Shown here: piece after piece, positions 1-7,724 of the stretch
Position numbering within the stretch: position 1 is the stretch's first letter
How the letters are laid out: each line of letters starts with the position of its first letter
NCBI GenBank assembly: GCA_964352225.1
Contig: CAYGRM010000238.1
Coordinates: 1 to 10,560 of the forward strand
Source: CAJQQY01 sp964352225
GTDB taxonomy: Bacteria > Bacteroidota > Bacteroidia > Chitinophagales > Saprospiraceae
Length of the DNA: 10,560 nt
Reading direction: 5' to 3'
Made by a program: the position numbers and the translations under genes
The notes under the pieces: generated by a model
Databases searched by the model: none
Seen by the model: the letters and a program-made list of their open reading frames with translations, nothing else
What the model was told of the DNA's origin: nothing

Positions 1-126
1 AATTTACATCAATTCTAAAGAAGGAATTTAACTTCTTTCTGATCCCTTCCGTTTTTTTCAGTAGTAATTTTATCAGGTATTCTTGCAAATGTGTTGAGTG
101 GTTTTTTATTAAAAAATACTTTCATC
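1..126. other. Left-edge non-coding stretch with possible 3' end of an upstream gene
   Basis: No complete gene is visible here. In forward frame 2 a short open stretch reads IYINSKEGI and stops at 29-31; it could be the tail of a gene lying off the left edge, but nine residues cannot be assigned. A 7-bp inverted repeat (AAAGAAG at 17-23, CTTCTTT at 32-38, 8-nt loop) is followed about 13 nt later by a run of seven T (52-58), a weak arrangement for a terminator of such an upstream gene. I see no convincing promoter for the cytochrome gene that follows. Confidence 0.25.
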
Positions 127-579
127 ATGGAAACCAAACTCCAATTAGAAAATTTGACCATCTTAATTTACGCGATGCTCGCCTTGCTCTTGGTCATTAT
201 GATTTCACAATGTTCGATGATTATGGGAAATGAGGATGAAGAGTTTTCGGAAAAGATTGAAGCAGAAAAAATTGAAATCCCTCCTGTTATCTTATTGGGG
301 AAAAATTTATTTAAAAATAATTGTGCTGCTTGTCATGCTAAAAATATGAAAGTAGATATGACAGGGCCAGCGCTTGCAGGTGTCGAAGAAAGATGGAATG
401 GAAATAAGGAAAATTTACGGGCTTGGATTCGAAATTCTCAAGCATATTTGACGACTGGCGATGAGTATGCGAAAGCCTTATCTTTAAAATATCCAAGTAT
501 CATGACTACTTTTCCCAATTTGACTGATGAGGAGGTTGATGCGATTTTGGATTACATCAGCTTTACCTCAAATCAATAA
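127..579 (+). CDS. Membrane-anchored monohaem cytochrome c
   Basis: A 150-residue class I c-type cytochrome predicted to be tethered to the inner membrane and to carry electrons in the periplasm. Residues about 10-33 form one hydrophobic segment (LTILIYAMLALLLVIMIS), followed by an acidic linker (about 35-50). The haem site is CAACH (Cys66, Cys69, His70), with the typical GPALAGV turn at 80-86 and a C-terminal helix LTDEEVDAILDYI at 132-144. Met126, in SIMTTFPNL, is the likely distal haem ligand. The frame is open back to a GTG at 91, but ATG at 127 is preferred because it puts the membrane segment directly after a short N-terminus. A Cys (29) follows the hydrophobic core, but ISQC is a poor lipobox. 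The redox partner is unknown, since nothing upstream is visible. The gene converges on the macroglobulin gene. Confidence 0.88.
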   Translation: METKLQLENLTILIYAMLALLLVIMISQCSMIMGNEDEEFSEKIEAEKIEIPPVILLGKNLFKNNCAACHAKNMKVDMTGPALAGVEERWNGNKENLRAWIRNSQAYLTTGDEYAKALSLKYPSIMTTFPNLTDEEVDAILDYISFTSNQ

Positions 580-607
580 CTACCTGACCATCAAAGCTTT
601 ATAATTC

Positions 608-685
608 AACCATAGAAGGCATATAAGAATCAGATAAGTCCTCAATGGGATAAACTTATATATTTCTTATATGCCTTCTATGGTT
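608..685. repeat. 78-bp hairpin-forming inverted repeat between convergent genes
   Basis: Two perfect 22-bp arms, 608-629 and 664-685, flank a 34-bp centre. The left arm begins AACCATAGAAGG and the right arm ends CCTTCTATGGTT. A second short stem (ATAAGT 634-639, ACTTAT 654-659) lies inside the centre. The element sits 28 bp after the cytochrome stop and 12 bp from the macroglobulin stop, so it is placed like a shared bidirectional terminator. However, neither transcript has a U-run directly after the hairpin: the forward side is followed by an A-run (686-692) and the reverse side by GAATTATAAAG. It may work as an RNA-stabilising or factor-dependent end, or be a small mobile palindromic element. 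Confidence 0.7.
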
Positions 686-697
686 AAAAAAATCAAG

Positions 698-3600
698 CTA
701 CTCCTCCGAAGTGTCCCCTGCTTCGATGTTAATCGCCTGTTGTTTTGCTCCTACTTCTACCCATTTTCCAGGCTTGCGAGAATAGATATCATTGTCATAC
801 ATTGCCTCACAATATGTTGTTGGCAAGTAATATCTCCCTTGGTAAGATGCATTCAATTGAACCCGATAAGTCTGTCCTTGATTTCGATAAATATCAAAAT
901 AAGTTAACACTCGATCATCTCGAATATCTTGATATTCAGGTCTGGTGGAATTTTGGAAAGTCGTCATATTACTCATTCGAGAATTATGAATTTCCCAACC
1001 TGAAGGGAAAACTTGAGTCAACGCCATTTCATCTAATCGGTATCGATATCCTGGATTATTGATAGAAATTTCTGCTACAAAATCAGTTCCTTGAATCAGG
1101 TAGGATGGATCAATTTTATTTCCTTTCATATCTCGATAAGTAATGGACATACGCAAGTTACTGTCCTCTTCTTTTTGATCTCCAACAAGTGGTTGACCGG
1201 TCGAAATTGCTCGAATGTAAAGAATTCCTTTAGATTCATTTTTTGCTGTAATTGATCGATTAGCTGCTCCATCAATTGGGACGTCGAGTTGCATTAATGG
1301 TTTACTAGAACCACCATTGACCATTTTTTGGTTACCAATTTTATATTGGAAATTAAACTTTTCTCCAACTTCATTGTCCCCAACAAATTTTCCAATCGCA
1401 ATTAAACTGTAGGCCACCGTTTGAGTACTGTACCATTCACCTGAACTTAATCTTTTAGAAATTCGCTTGGCTATTCCACCTGCTTCATCCATTTTTCCCA
1501 TCAAAGTTAGCGTCTCCAAAATCATCGCTTCGTCTCTCGTTCCTGATCCATAACTATAATACATTCCTCGGTAATCTTCAACGGTAAAATCTAAACCAGT
1601 AACAATTTGCTGTGCCACTTCTGGTTTTCCAGCCAAAGCATAAGCTGCTGCCAATCGCCATTTTGCCACATGATACATATCTTTTACTTCACGCAATTGA
1701 TTCATTGCGCCAATTTCTGGATTTCCAGAAAGAGCCAAAACATACAATCGATAAGATTGATCTAATTGCTTTTGACGTAAGCGCCAATTATAATTATAAT
1801 ATTTGTAGTAGCTATTTTGCTCAACTGAATTTGTCCATTGTCGCGCTTTTTTAGATTGATAATTTACCCAACGCTCTTCCATATTCAAGGGCAGTTTATA
1901 ACCCAATGCTTTTGCTTCCATCAGGAAGTGTCCTGCATAACTTGTTCCCCAATCAGAGTTGTCTCGGTTACCGGGCCAATAGGACATTCCACCCTCTGAA
2001 GTTTGGAATTTTTTCAAACGAGTGATCGCAGATTTAATGTTTTTCTCTGTTTGCTTTTTAATTCGCTCATCCACATCTAACAATCTACTTACGTAAAGTT
2101 GTGGGAAGGCTCCCGAAGTCGTTTGTTCCACACAACCATGTGGAAATTGAATCAAATACCTCAATCGTTTTCCCAAATTAATAGGAGGGATATTGGAAAT
2201 CTCTAACGTTCCTGTATTGGTTCCACCAACTCCAACAGGCATTAGTTCAGCAGTCCATTCTTCGCCTGGTTGCAACACTTTTTCAGCCACTTCAGTTACG
2301 TAAGGATTTGGATTTCGAACCTGAATTTCAATTTCCTGAGTAGCCGTTTCACCTGCGCCAGTTGCAATCATTTTAAATTTTGCCACTCCGATGGCTTCTT
2401 TTACTTTGATGTCAAAAGTAGCAAGTTGATCTCCTATTTTGGAAAAAGTAAGATTCTGTGAATTGCCTCCAACAACTTCTACCAATCCACTTGACTCTTC
2501 AATTTTCACATTGACATTTTTGACTTTTTTATCCATAGCAAAAATGTTGATGGGTAATTTCAACGTCTCACTTGGGCCTAAAACTCTAGGCAAGGTGGCT
2601 AGCAACATCAAAGGTTTTCTGACAAATTTAGTTTCTTCCGTATGCCCATAAGCTCCATCTTTAGCCGCTACTACCATCGCTCTGACTGAACCAACATAGT
2701 TCGGCATCGTAATCTCATGAGTAGCCGTTTTTCCTTTTTCCAAATAAAATGGACCAAGGTGAATCACTACAGGTTTGAAGCGATTTGCTTTTTGCTCATC
2801 CTTCTTTTTCCCAACTTCATCATCACCTCCGATACTCAGTATGCTTTCTAATTTTCCACCATACGCTCCTAAAACTTGATCGTACACATCCCAAGTTTTT
2901 ACCCCAAGCGCTTCTCTTGCATAAAAAGTTTTCCAAGGATCGGGAGTTTTGAATCGAGTCAAGTCTAGCAATCCATCATCCACAATCGCAACGGTGTACG
3001 CCATTGGCTTTCCATTTTCTTCAGAAACTTTTAAGGCAAAAGTTTCTTCTGGTTTTAACTCAGGTGGCATATTTAATTTAGGCTGCAAGCGAGTTTTTTC
3101 ATCCTCTACATGAATAGGAACTACGCCGTACATTCGTATTGGTAAATCATTTTGCACCTGCGCATGAGGTTGAATTAAAGTCACATGAGCATAAACTGTC
3201 GGCGTCATTTCGGGCTGCGCAAAAAAGGAAAATTCATTATCTCCTTTCTTCGCATCAATCCAATAAGTTTCGACAATTCGCGAACCATTTTCAATAGAAA
3301 CTAAACATCTTCCTGATTCACTCGCAGGGATATTTAATTTTACTTCTTCGCCCACATTGTATTTTTCTTTATCAGAAACAAAAGATAACATCGCCGCAGC
3401 TTGACGCATTTGTTGATCTGCATAAGAATTATCATAGTCTTCATCATCTTCTCCGTCACCATCTTCATCATCGTACCAAGGATAACCTGCGTAGAAAAAA
3501 CTACCTGAGCAATGTCCGCTTTCTTCGTCACAAACTCGCACCATGTATCTCCCCCACTCTTCCACATTGATCGTCCAATCTGCTTTTCCTTTACTATTAG

Positions 3601-6391
3601 TTACCACAGACGTTTTCTCTTTAGCCAAATTATGATTAGAAGAATTGTATTGCATCAAATCATTGTCATAGCTATCCCACCACCATCTCCATTGCACTCG
3701 ATATAATCCAATATTTAACTTTCGACCATTAAGGGCTTTGCCATCCCCATCAACTGCTACGAAATCTAACGTTCCATCTCGTTCCACTTCGATACGTTGC
3801 TCGTGATATTTATTTCTAGGAATTTTTACTCCAACATAACTGTCAAAAGGATCATAATCTACCGAAAATTGATCGGCACTTGCATCCCCACCTTTCTCGA
3901 AGGCACGGACTTTAAATGCTGCGCGGATTTTCCCAGTTGCAGAATTTTTAACATCTAAATTTGCCTCAACTTTTGTAAAACCATTTTCATCTAGAGGACC
4001 ATCGTAGATAGTTTTTGGTTGTTGAGAGAATTCTCTAGTTGGATCGCCAAAACTAAAATCATTAAACTCTTTAAAGTAAGTAGAAGCGGACTTTAAATGC
4101 ATTTCAACTTTTGTAGTCAAATTGGAAGCAGGTGCTCCATGCAACCAATTGACTTGCAAATCTCCTTTTAGTTTTGCATCCGTTGAAGTGAATTTATCTT
4201 TGCCAAAATCCATATTTATTTTTAATCGATTTGGTTTGACCGTTTCGATTTTCAAATTTTTAGTAAAACTTGCTCCACCTACCTTGGCAATTGCTCGCCA
4301 ATTTCCAGTTGGTGCATCGGAACTAGTTGCCGTGTGCAAGGCATAAACATTATTGACATTGTCGAGTACCACTCGTTTTTCTTTTAAAGTTCCTCGCACA
4401 TCATACAACTCAAAAGTTACGGGATGATTAGGTGGTAATTTTCCAGTTTTATCTTCTAAAATAAAATTCAAAAAGATAGAATCTCCCGGTCGCCAAACGC
4501 CTCTTTCACCATACATAAATCCTTTTAGTCCTTTTTGAGCATAACTTCCACCCACATCAAAACGTCCCAATGGCAAGGAATTTTGATCCATTATTTTTAA
4601 ATATCCTCGCTGATTTCCTTTGTTAGCAATTACTACAAATGGATCAGTATCAAACTCAACGGCTGCCATTCCTTGATTATCAGTCGAAACAGATTTGATC
4701 AATTGTTGCTGATAATCATAGAATTCTAAATTCACACTTCCCATGGGTTGAGTCGTTCGAAGGTCGGTCACGGCAATCATATAATTATCATCCGAACCTC
4801 TTTTTACCAAAATCCCCATATCAGAAGCCAAGACATTTCTTCGTACAAATCTATTCGATTCATAGTACGCAGGAAAGCAAGGATCATTTCGATGTTCATA
4901 TTGATAGCCATCATAATTACTTCGATACTGATTCCAAATAGAAGTGAATCTTTTACCATCATTTTCCAAAAATGGATCAGCAATAATTTTCTTATTATTT
5001 GTAGTCGTCTCTTCATCAGAATCACAAGTATAAGCTGCATACTCTGGACGGAAACCCATACTCACTTGATATATGGCGTGAGGATCATCGTTAATCAATT
5101 CGCTTAAATCCAAGGCATAATGTGTCCAATCCCTAGCATTAGCATCTGGATTGAGTTGAGACAATTGAATTTGTTTTTGCAAAATGATTCGACCAACTTG
5201 GTTTAAGTTATACCAGCCATCCACTTCATTATTTTGCAAAAATTGTAAAACGTTATTATTGAAAATTTTAATTACTTCGACATCCACATAATTCAAATTC
5301 ACCGCATCAAATGGAAACATCAAACCTTTGGAATTCGGCATAATTACTCCGTTTCCAACAAGACGTACACGTGGTTTTTTTTGCATTAAAACTAACTTCC
5401 ATTCACTATCATTTTTCATTTTATACCCTGCCGCACTTTTGATTCCAATAGCTGCTTTTACCGTGATTACTCCCGCCGATTTTCCTTGTGGATAAACGCT
5501 TACTTCGCTACCATTAATCATATATTTTAATTCCCCTTTTTTACCAACCAAGGAAATCAAACCCGTCAAATCTTGTGACTTATTCAATGGATCAGAAAAA
5601 TATAACACGATATATGGATTATCCCCTTGCATCACTTTGGCATCCATTACTTTGAATTCACCCAAGGCTGGTATCTCTACTTTTTTGGAACTTTTCTTTT
5701 CTAGTCCCATTGGTTTTCCATCCCAAAAAACTTCTACTTCCGAAGATTTTTCTCCACGCAATATATTTTCTATAACAAACGTGTGTTTAATGTTATCATC
5801 TTTGTGCTCCCAAGTGATCGGTAATTCCTTTCCATCTTGCTTAGCGGAAACTAACTTTTCCACATCACTTGCATTTGCAACATCCGCAGTATTTAACCAA
5901 CCTGATAATCGCTTTTTCTTTTCATCTCCATTTGGATCATTTTGTAATCCTTCGACAGAAATAAAAAAATGTTGTTCTTTGGTGAAAAAATTAAACTCAA
6001 AGGTCTTGGCGTCCGAAGGCACTTTTTTAAAAATTTTGGACAAAGCAAATTTTCCTAAATAATGGTTGTCAGAAGGTAAATTTTCCTTGGGTTGAAAAAC
6101 GATCGTTTGTTCATCTTGCCATTGCGCAATCCCATCGATCGAAGGCTTAAAAGAAAAGACTCCTTTTTCAACTTCTGTTCCCACTAGATCTTTTCCAACC
6201 GGCGAAGTCAATTGAATTCGAATTGGATCAGCCTTGGAAATGGAGTTGGAAGTATAGGCGTAAATATAATTACTCATATTGGTCGTCATTTCTTTTGCTT
6301 CTAAATCTTGCTTGCAAGAGGAATAACCGACTAATAAAATCAAGGATACAAAAAGTAAAGAAGGGAGATTTTGGAATTTCATTTTTCTCAT
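698..6391 (-). CDS. Alpha-2-macroglobulin family lipoprotein with thioester (bacterial protease trap)
   Basis: A ~1,897-residue bacterial alpha-2-macroglobulin. The family traps attacking proteases: cleavage of a bait region exposes a Cys-Gln thioester that bonds covalently to the protease. Numbering is from ATG at 6391. There is an N-terminal signal with hydrophobic core LPSLLFVSLILLVG and then YSSC (Cys26), a loose lipobox. Next comes an MG1-like beta domain and the MG2 hallmark GERGVWRPGD (Trp633), followed by an MG3/4-type segment (WLHGAPASNL). An Asp/Glu-rich linker (974-987) precedes the bait-type domain (DKEKYNVGEEVKL onward). The thioester motif GCVEQ (Cys1420, Gln1423) opens the helical thioester domain, with GGMSYWPG at 1467-1474. 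A C-terminal macroglobulin domain (FPSGWEIHNSR, DDRVLTYFD, CEAMYDNDI) completes it. The frame runs back to ATG 6487, but that would put 32 extra residues before the signal and overlap the likely promoter; ATG 6382 is also possible. No pbpC partner lies in the window. Confidence 0.93.
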   Translation of the reverse strand: MRKMKFQNLPSLLFVSLILLVGYSSCKQDLEAKEMTTNMSNYIYAYTSNSISKADPIRIQLTSPVGKDLVGTEVEKGVFSFKPSIDGIAQWQDEQTIVFQPKENLPSDNHYLGKFALSKIFKKVPSDAKTFEFNFFTKEQHFFISVEGLQNDPNGDEKKKRLSGWLNTADVANASDVEKLVSAKQDGKELPITWEHKDDNIKHTFVIENILRGEKSSEVEVFWDGKPMGLEKKSSKKVEIPALGEFKVMDAKVMQGDNPYIVLYFSDPLNKSQDLTGLISLVGKKGELKYMINGSEVSVYPQGKSAGVITVKAAIGIKSAAGYKMKNDSEWKLVLMQKKPRVRLVGNGVIMPNSKGLMFPFDAVNLNYVDVEVIKIFNNNVLQFLQNNEVDGWYNLNQVGRIILQKQIQLSQLNPDANARDWTHYALDLSELINDDPHAIYQVSMGFRPEYAAYTCDSDEETTTNNKKIIADPFLENDGKRFTSIWNQYRSNYDGYQYEHRNDPCFPAYYESNRFVRRNVLASDMGILVKRGSDDNYMIAVTDLRTTQPMGSVNLEFYDYQQQLIKSVSTDNQGMAAVEFDTDPFVVIANKGNQRGYLKIMDQNSLPLGRFDVGGSYAQKGLKGFMYGERGVWRPGDSIFLNFILEDKTGKLPPNHPVTFELYDVRGTLKEKRVVLDNVNNVYALHTATSSDAPTGNWRAIAKVGGASFTKNLKIETVKPNRLKINMDFGKDKFTSTDAKLKGDLQVNWLHGAPASNLTTKVEMHLKSASTYFKEFNDFSFGDPTREFSQQPKTIYDGPLDENGFTKVEANLDVKNSATGKIRAAFKVRAFEKGGDASADQFSVDYDPFDSYVGVKIPRNKYHEQRIEVERDGTLDFVAVDGDGKALNGRKLNIGLYRVQWRWWWDSYDNDLMQYNSSNHNLAKEKTSVVTNSKGKADWTINVEEWGRYMVRVCDEESGHCSGSFFYAGYPWYDDEDGDGEDDEDYDNSYADQQMRQAAAMLSFVSDKEKYNVGEEVKLNIPASESGRCLVSIENGSRIVETYWIDAKKGDNEFSFFAQPEMTPTVYAHVTLIQPHAQVQNDLPIRMYGVVPIHVEDEKTRLQPKLNMPPELKPEETFALKVSEENGKPMAYTVAIVDDGLLDLTRFKTPDPWKTFYAREALGVKTWDVYDQVLGAYGGKLESILSIGGDDEVGKKKDEQKANRFKPVVIHLGPFYLEKGKTATHEITMPNYVGSVRAMVVAAKDGAYGHTEETKFVRKPLMLLATLPRVLGPSETLKLPINIFAMDKKVKNVNVKIEESSGLVEVVGGNSQNLTFSKIGDQLATFDIKVKEAIGVAKFKMIATGAGETATQEIEIQVRNPNPYVTEVAEKVLQPGEEWTAELMPVGVGGTNTGTLEISNIPPINLGKRLRYLIQFPHGCVEQTTSGAFPQLYVSRLLDVDERIKKQTEKNIKSAITRLKKFQTSEGGMSYWPGNRDNSDWGTSYAGHFLMEAKALGYKLPLNMEERWVNYQSKKARQWTNSVEQNSYYKYYNYNWRLRQKQLDQSYRLYVLALSGNPEIGAMNQLREVKDMYHVAKWRLAAAYALAGKPEVAQQIVTGLDFTVEDYRGMYYSYGSGTRDEAMILETLTLMGKMDEAGGIAKRISKRLSSGEWYSTQTVAYSLIAIGKFVGDNEVGEKFNFQYKIGNQKMVNGGSSKPLMQLDVPIDGAANRSITAKNESKGILYIRAISTGQPLVGDQKEEDSNLRMSITYRDMKGNKIDPSYLIQGTDFVAEISINNPGYRYRLDEMALTQVFPSGWEIHNSRMSNMTTFQNSTRPEYQDIRDDRVLTYFDIYRNQGQTYRVQLNASYQGRYYLPTTYCEAMYDNDIYSRKPGKWVEVGAKQQAINIEAGDTSEE

Positions 6392-6411
6392 GTTTTGGTT
6401 TTTAAGATTAC

Positions 6412-6440
6412 TAAAGATAATGTTTTTATCTAAACGCAAC
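6412..6440 (-). promoter_or_regulatory. Candidate Bacteroidota-type promoter of the macroglobulin gene
   Basis: On the minus strand, GTTG (plus positions 6437-6440) and TATCTTTA (6412-6419) are separated by 17 nt. This resembles the Bacteroidota consensus TTTG - 17 to 20 nt - TAnnTTTG, with 3 of 4 and 7 of 8 matches. Transcription would begin a few bases before ATG 6391, giving a leader of roughly 15 nt, and would exclude the upstream in-frame ATG at 6487. The motif is short, so a chance match is possible. Confidence 0.4.
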
Positions 6441-6518
6441 ATTTGGTTATTGGATTTTATTTTTAGAAAAAGGGATTGAATGAACATAGTAAATAATTTA
6501 ACGGTGAATGATGAACTG

Positions 6519-6674
6519 TAAACGTTTGATTCTAAATGAATTCATTTGGTTATTTATTAATAGTTATTGAGTTATTGGTTATTTCCAAAATGGGACTTCT
6601 AAAAATTGTGCGATTAATAACTCATTAACCAATAACTTAATAACCAAATAAAATCATCTAGAATCAAATGTTTA
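6519..6674. repeat. 156-bp imperfect palindrome between divergent genes
   Basis: Outer arms 6519-6554 and 6639-6674 are inverted copies matching at 32 of 36 positions; shared blocks include TTTGATTCTA and ATTTGGTTATT. Inside lies a second, perfect 12-bp inverted pair (AGTTATTGGTTA 6570-6581, TAACCAATAACT 6626-6637) among many near-repeats of GTTATTGR. The element lies between divergent genes, where no terminator is needed. That suggests a MITE-like element, a decayed duplication or a cruciform-forming site rather than a transcript end. I see no clear target-site duplication at its borders. Confidence 0.65.
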
Positions 6675-6994
6675 ATAAACTAAAACTTAAATTTTAGCTT
6701 TCAATCTTGTTGTTAAGCTTTATCAATATGCCCACAATCTAAATTAATCTATACCATTCATATAGGTGTAATGATTATTTGCAAAAAATCATCTATTATT
6801 CGTAGTTCGTTAATGATTTTTTGAAAAAGATGAAAGTAGATTTATCATGTATAGAATTTTGAAGATACTTTTAACATTTTAGATAGGTTTACGTTTATAT
6901 TTGTGTAAGTGTTTTCGTTTTTTCAAAACAATATTATTTTATTTAGAAAAAATATACACACATCAATACTAATACATTTTAACATAATTTATAA
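6675..6994. other. A+T-rich leader region upstream of the Lon-domain gene
   Basis: No gene is supported in this stretch. It contains a perfect 11-bp inverted pair, CAAAAAATCAT (6782-6792) and ATGATTTTTTG (6813-6823), with a 20-nt loop. It is a weak, A/T-only-edged hairpin of terminator-like look but with no gene in front of it. The rest is A+T-rich and contains the candidate promoter described separately. Confidence 0.4.
6896..6903 (+). promoter_or_regulatory. Candidate -7 element for the Lon-domain gene
   Basis: TATATTTG matches the Bacteroidota -7 consensus TAnnTTTG exactly and lies 91 nt before the ATG at 6995. No good TTTG is found 17-20 nt upstream (the region there is T-rich, CATTTT at 6875-6880), so this is a half-supported promoter. 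It would give a leader of about 85 nt. Confidence 0.33.
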
Positions 6995-7627
6995 ATGACT
7001 GATTTTCTTCCATTATTTCCACTCAAATTAGTTGCTTTCCCTGGAGAAGCACTCAACTTGCATATCTTCGAACCTCGCTACAAACAACTCATTCGAGAAT
7101 GCGAACAAAATGGAACAACCTTCGGGATCCCTACTTTTTTGGGTAACAAAGTTATGGATTTTGGAACTGAAATAGAATTGATAAAAATCATCAAGAAAGG
7201 CTCTGACGGTTCTATGGACATCAAAACACGTGGATTGGGAGTTTTTAAAATTCATGAATATTATTCAATAATATCTGATAAAATGTATTCAGGAGGCGAC
7301 ATTGAAAGAGTGTCTGGAAATGAACATGGAGACCCAATTTTATATCCAAAGATCTTGAATATGACTGAGCAACTTTATGAATATCTCTCTATCAAAAAAG
7401 ATATTCCAAAAGATAAATCTGACTTTTCAACTTATGAAATTGCTCATCATGTAGGTTTTTCAATTGAGCAAGAATATAAATTTTTGACGATGGCTAATGA
7501 AGTCGATCGGCAAGAATTTATGTTTGAGCACTTAGAAAATTTGATTCCGATTGTGAAGGATATGGAAAGATTGAGGAAGAGAGTGGAGATGAATGGACAC
7601 TTTAAGAATATTATCCCTCCTGTGTAA
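6995..7627 (+). CDS. Stand-alone Lon substrate-binding (LON N-terminal) domain protein
   Basis: A 210-residue protein made only of the domain that Lon proteases use for substrate recognition (Pfam PF02190 type). The hallmark start LPLFPLKLVAFPGEALNLHI is at residues 5-24, followed by FEPRYKQLIREC (25-36) and FGIP, which is the usual beta-barrel opening. The second half (about 115-200) is helical, as in the Lon N-terminal arm. There is no AAA+ ATPase module and no Ser-Lys protease domain, and the length is normal for the free-standing family, so this is not a truncated Lon. The biochemical role of these proteins is not established; an adaptor or substrate-binding role is inference. It has its own leader and no close co-directional neighbour, so it is probably monocistronic. 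There is no clear Shine-Dalgarno sequence, usual for Bacteroidota. Confidence 0.88.
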   Translation: MTDFLPLFPLKLVAFPGEALNLHIFEPRYKQLIRECEQNGTTFGIPTFLGNKVMDFGTEIELIKIIKKGSDGSMDIKTRGLGVFKIHEYYSIISDKMYSGGDIERVSGNEHGDPILYPKILNMTEQLYEYLSIKKDIPKDKSDFSTYEIAHHVGFSIEQEYKFLTMANEVDRQEFMFEHLENLIPIVKDMERLRKRVEMNGHFKNIIPPV

Positions 7628-7634
7628 ATTACTA

Positions 7635-7724
7635 GTAGCTGGACTCTCCCGAGTCCAGAATATGGTGGACTGGACTCAGGAGAGTCCAGAATAGGTTAGA
7701 CTGGACTCAGGAGAGTCCAGCTAC
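7635..7724. repeat. Array of three 20-bp palindromes with 31-bp period
   Basis: Three hairpin units at 7639-7658, 7670-7689 and 7701-7720 share arms CTGGACTC / GAGTCCAG around a 4-base loop: TCCC in unit 1, AGGA in units 2 and 3. The spacing is exactly 31 bp, and the two 11-bp spacers resemble each other (AATATGGTGGA, AATAGGTTAGA). The array is also enclosed by a perfect 15-bp inverted repeat (7635-7649 GTAGCTGGACTCTCC, 7710-7724), so the whole block is itself palindromic. It begins 8 bp after the Lon-domain stop codon. It resembles REP/BIME-type extragenic palindromes; a transcript running through would form stacked hairpins. Confidence 0.85.

Noticed and set aside
91..126. GTG at 91 as the start of the cytochrome gene
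   Set aside because: It would add 12 residues before the membrane anchor and needs a rarer start codon. ATG at 127 gives a normal short N-terminus.
5637..6062. 141-codon forward open frame, and other forward frames at 745-1062, 4122-4346 and 4748-5107
   Set aside because: They lie antisense to the macroglobulin gene, show no domain or start signals and are explained as shadows of it.
7639..7720. CRISPR-like look: three regular 20-bp repeats at a fixed 31-bp period
   Set aside because: The repeats are short full palindromes, the 11-bp spacers are too short and similar to each other, and there are no cas genes in the window.
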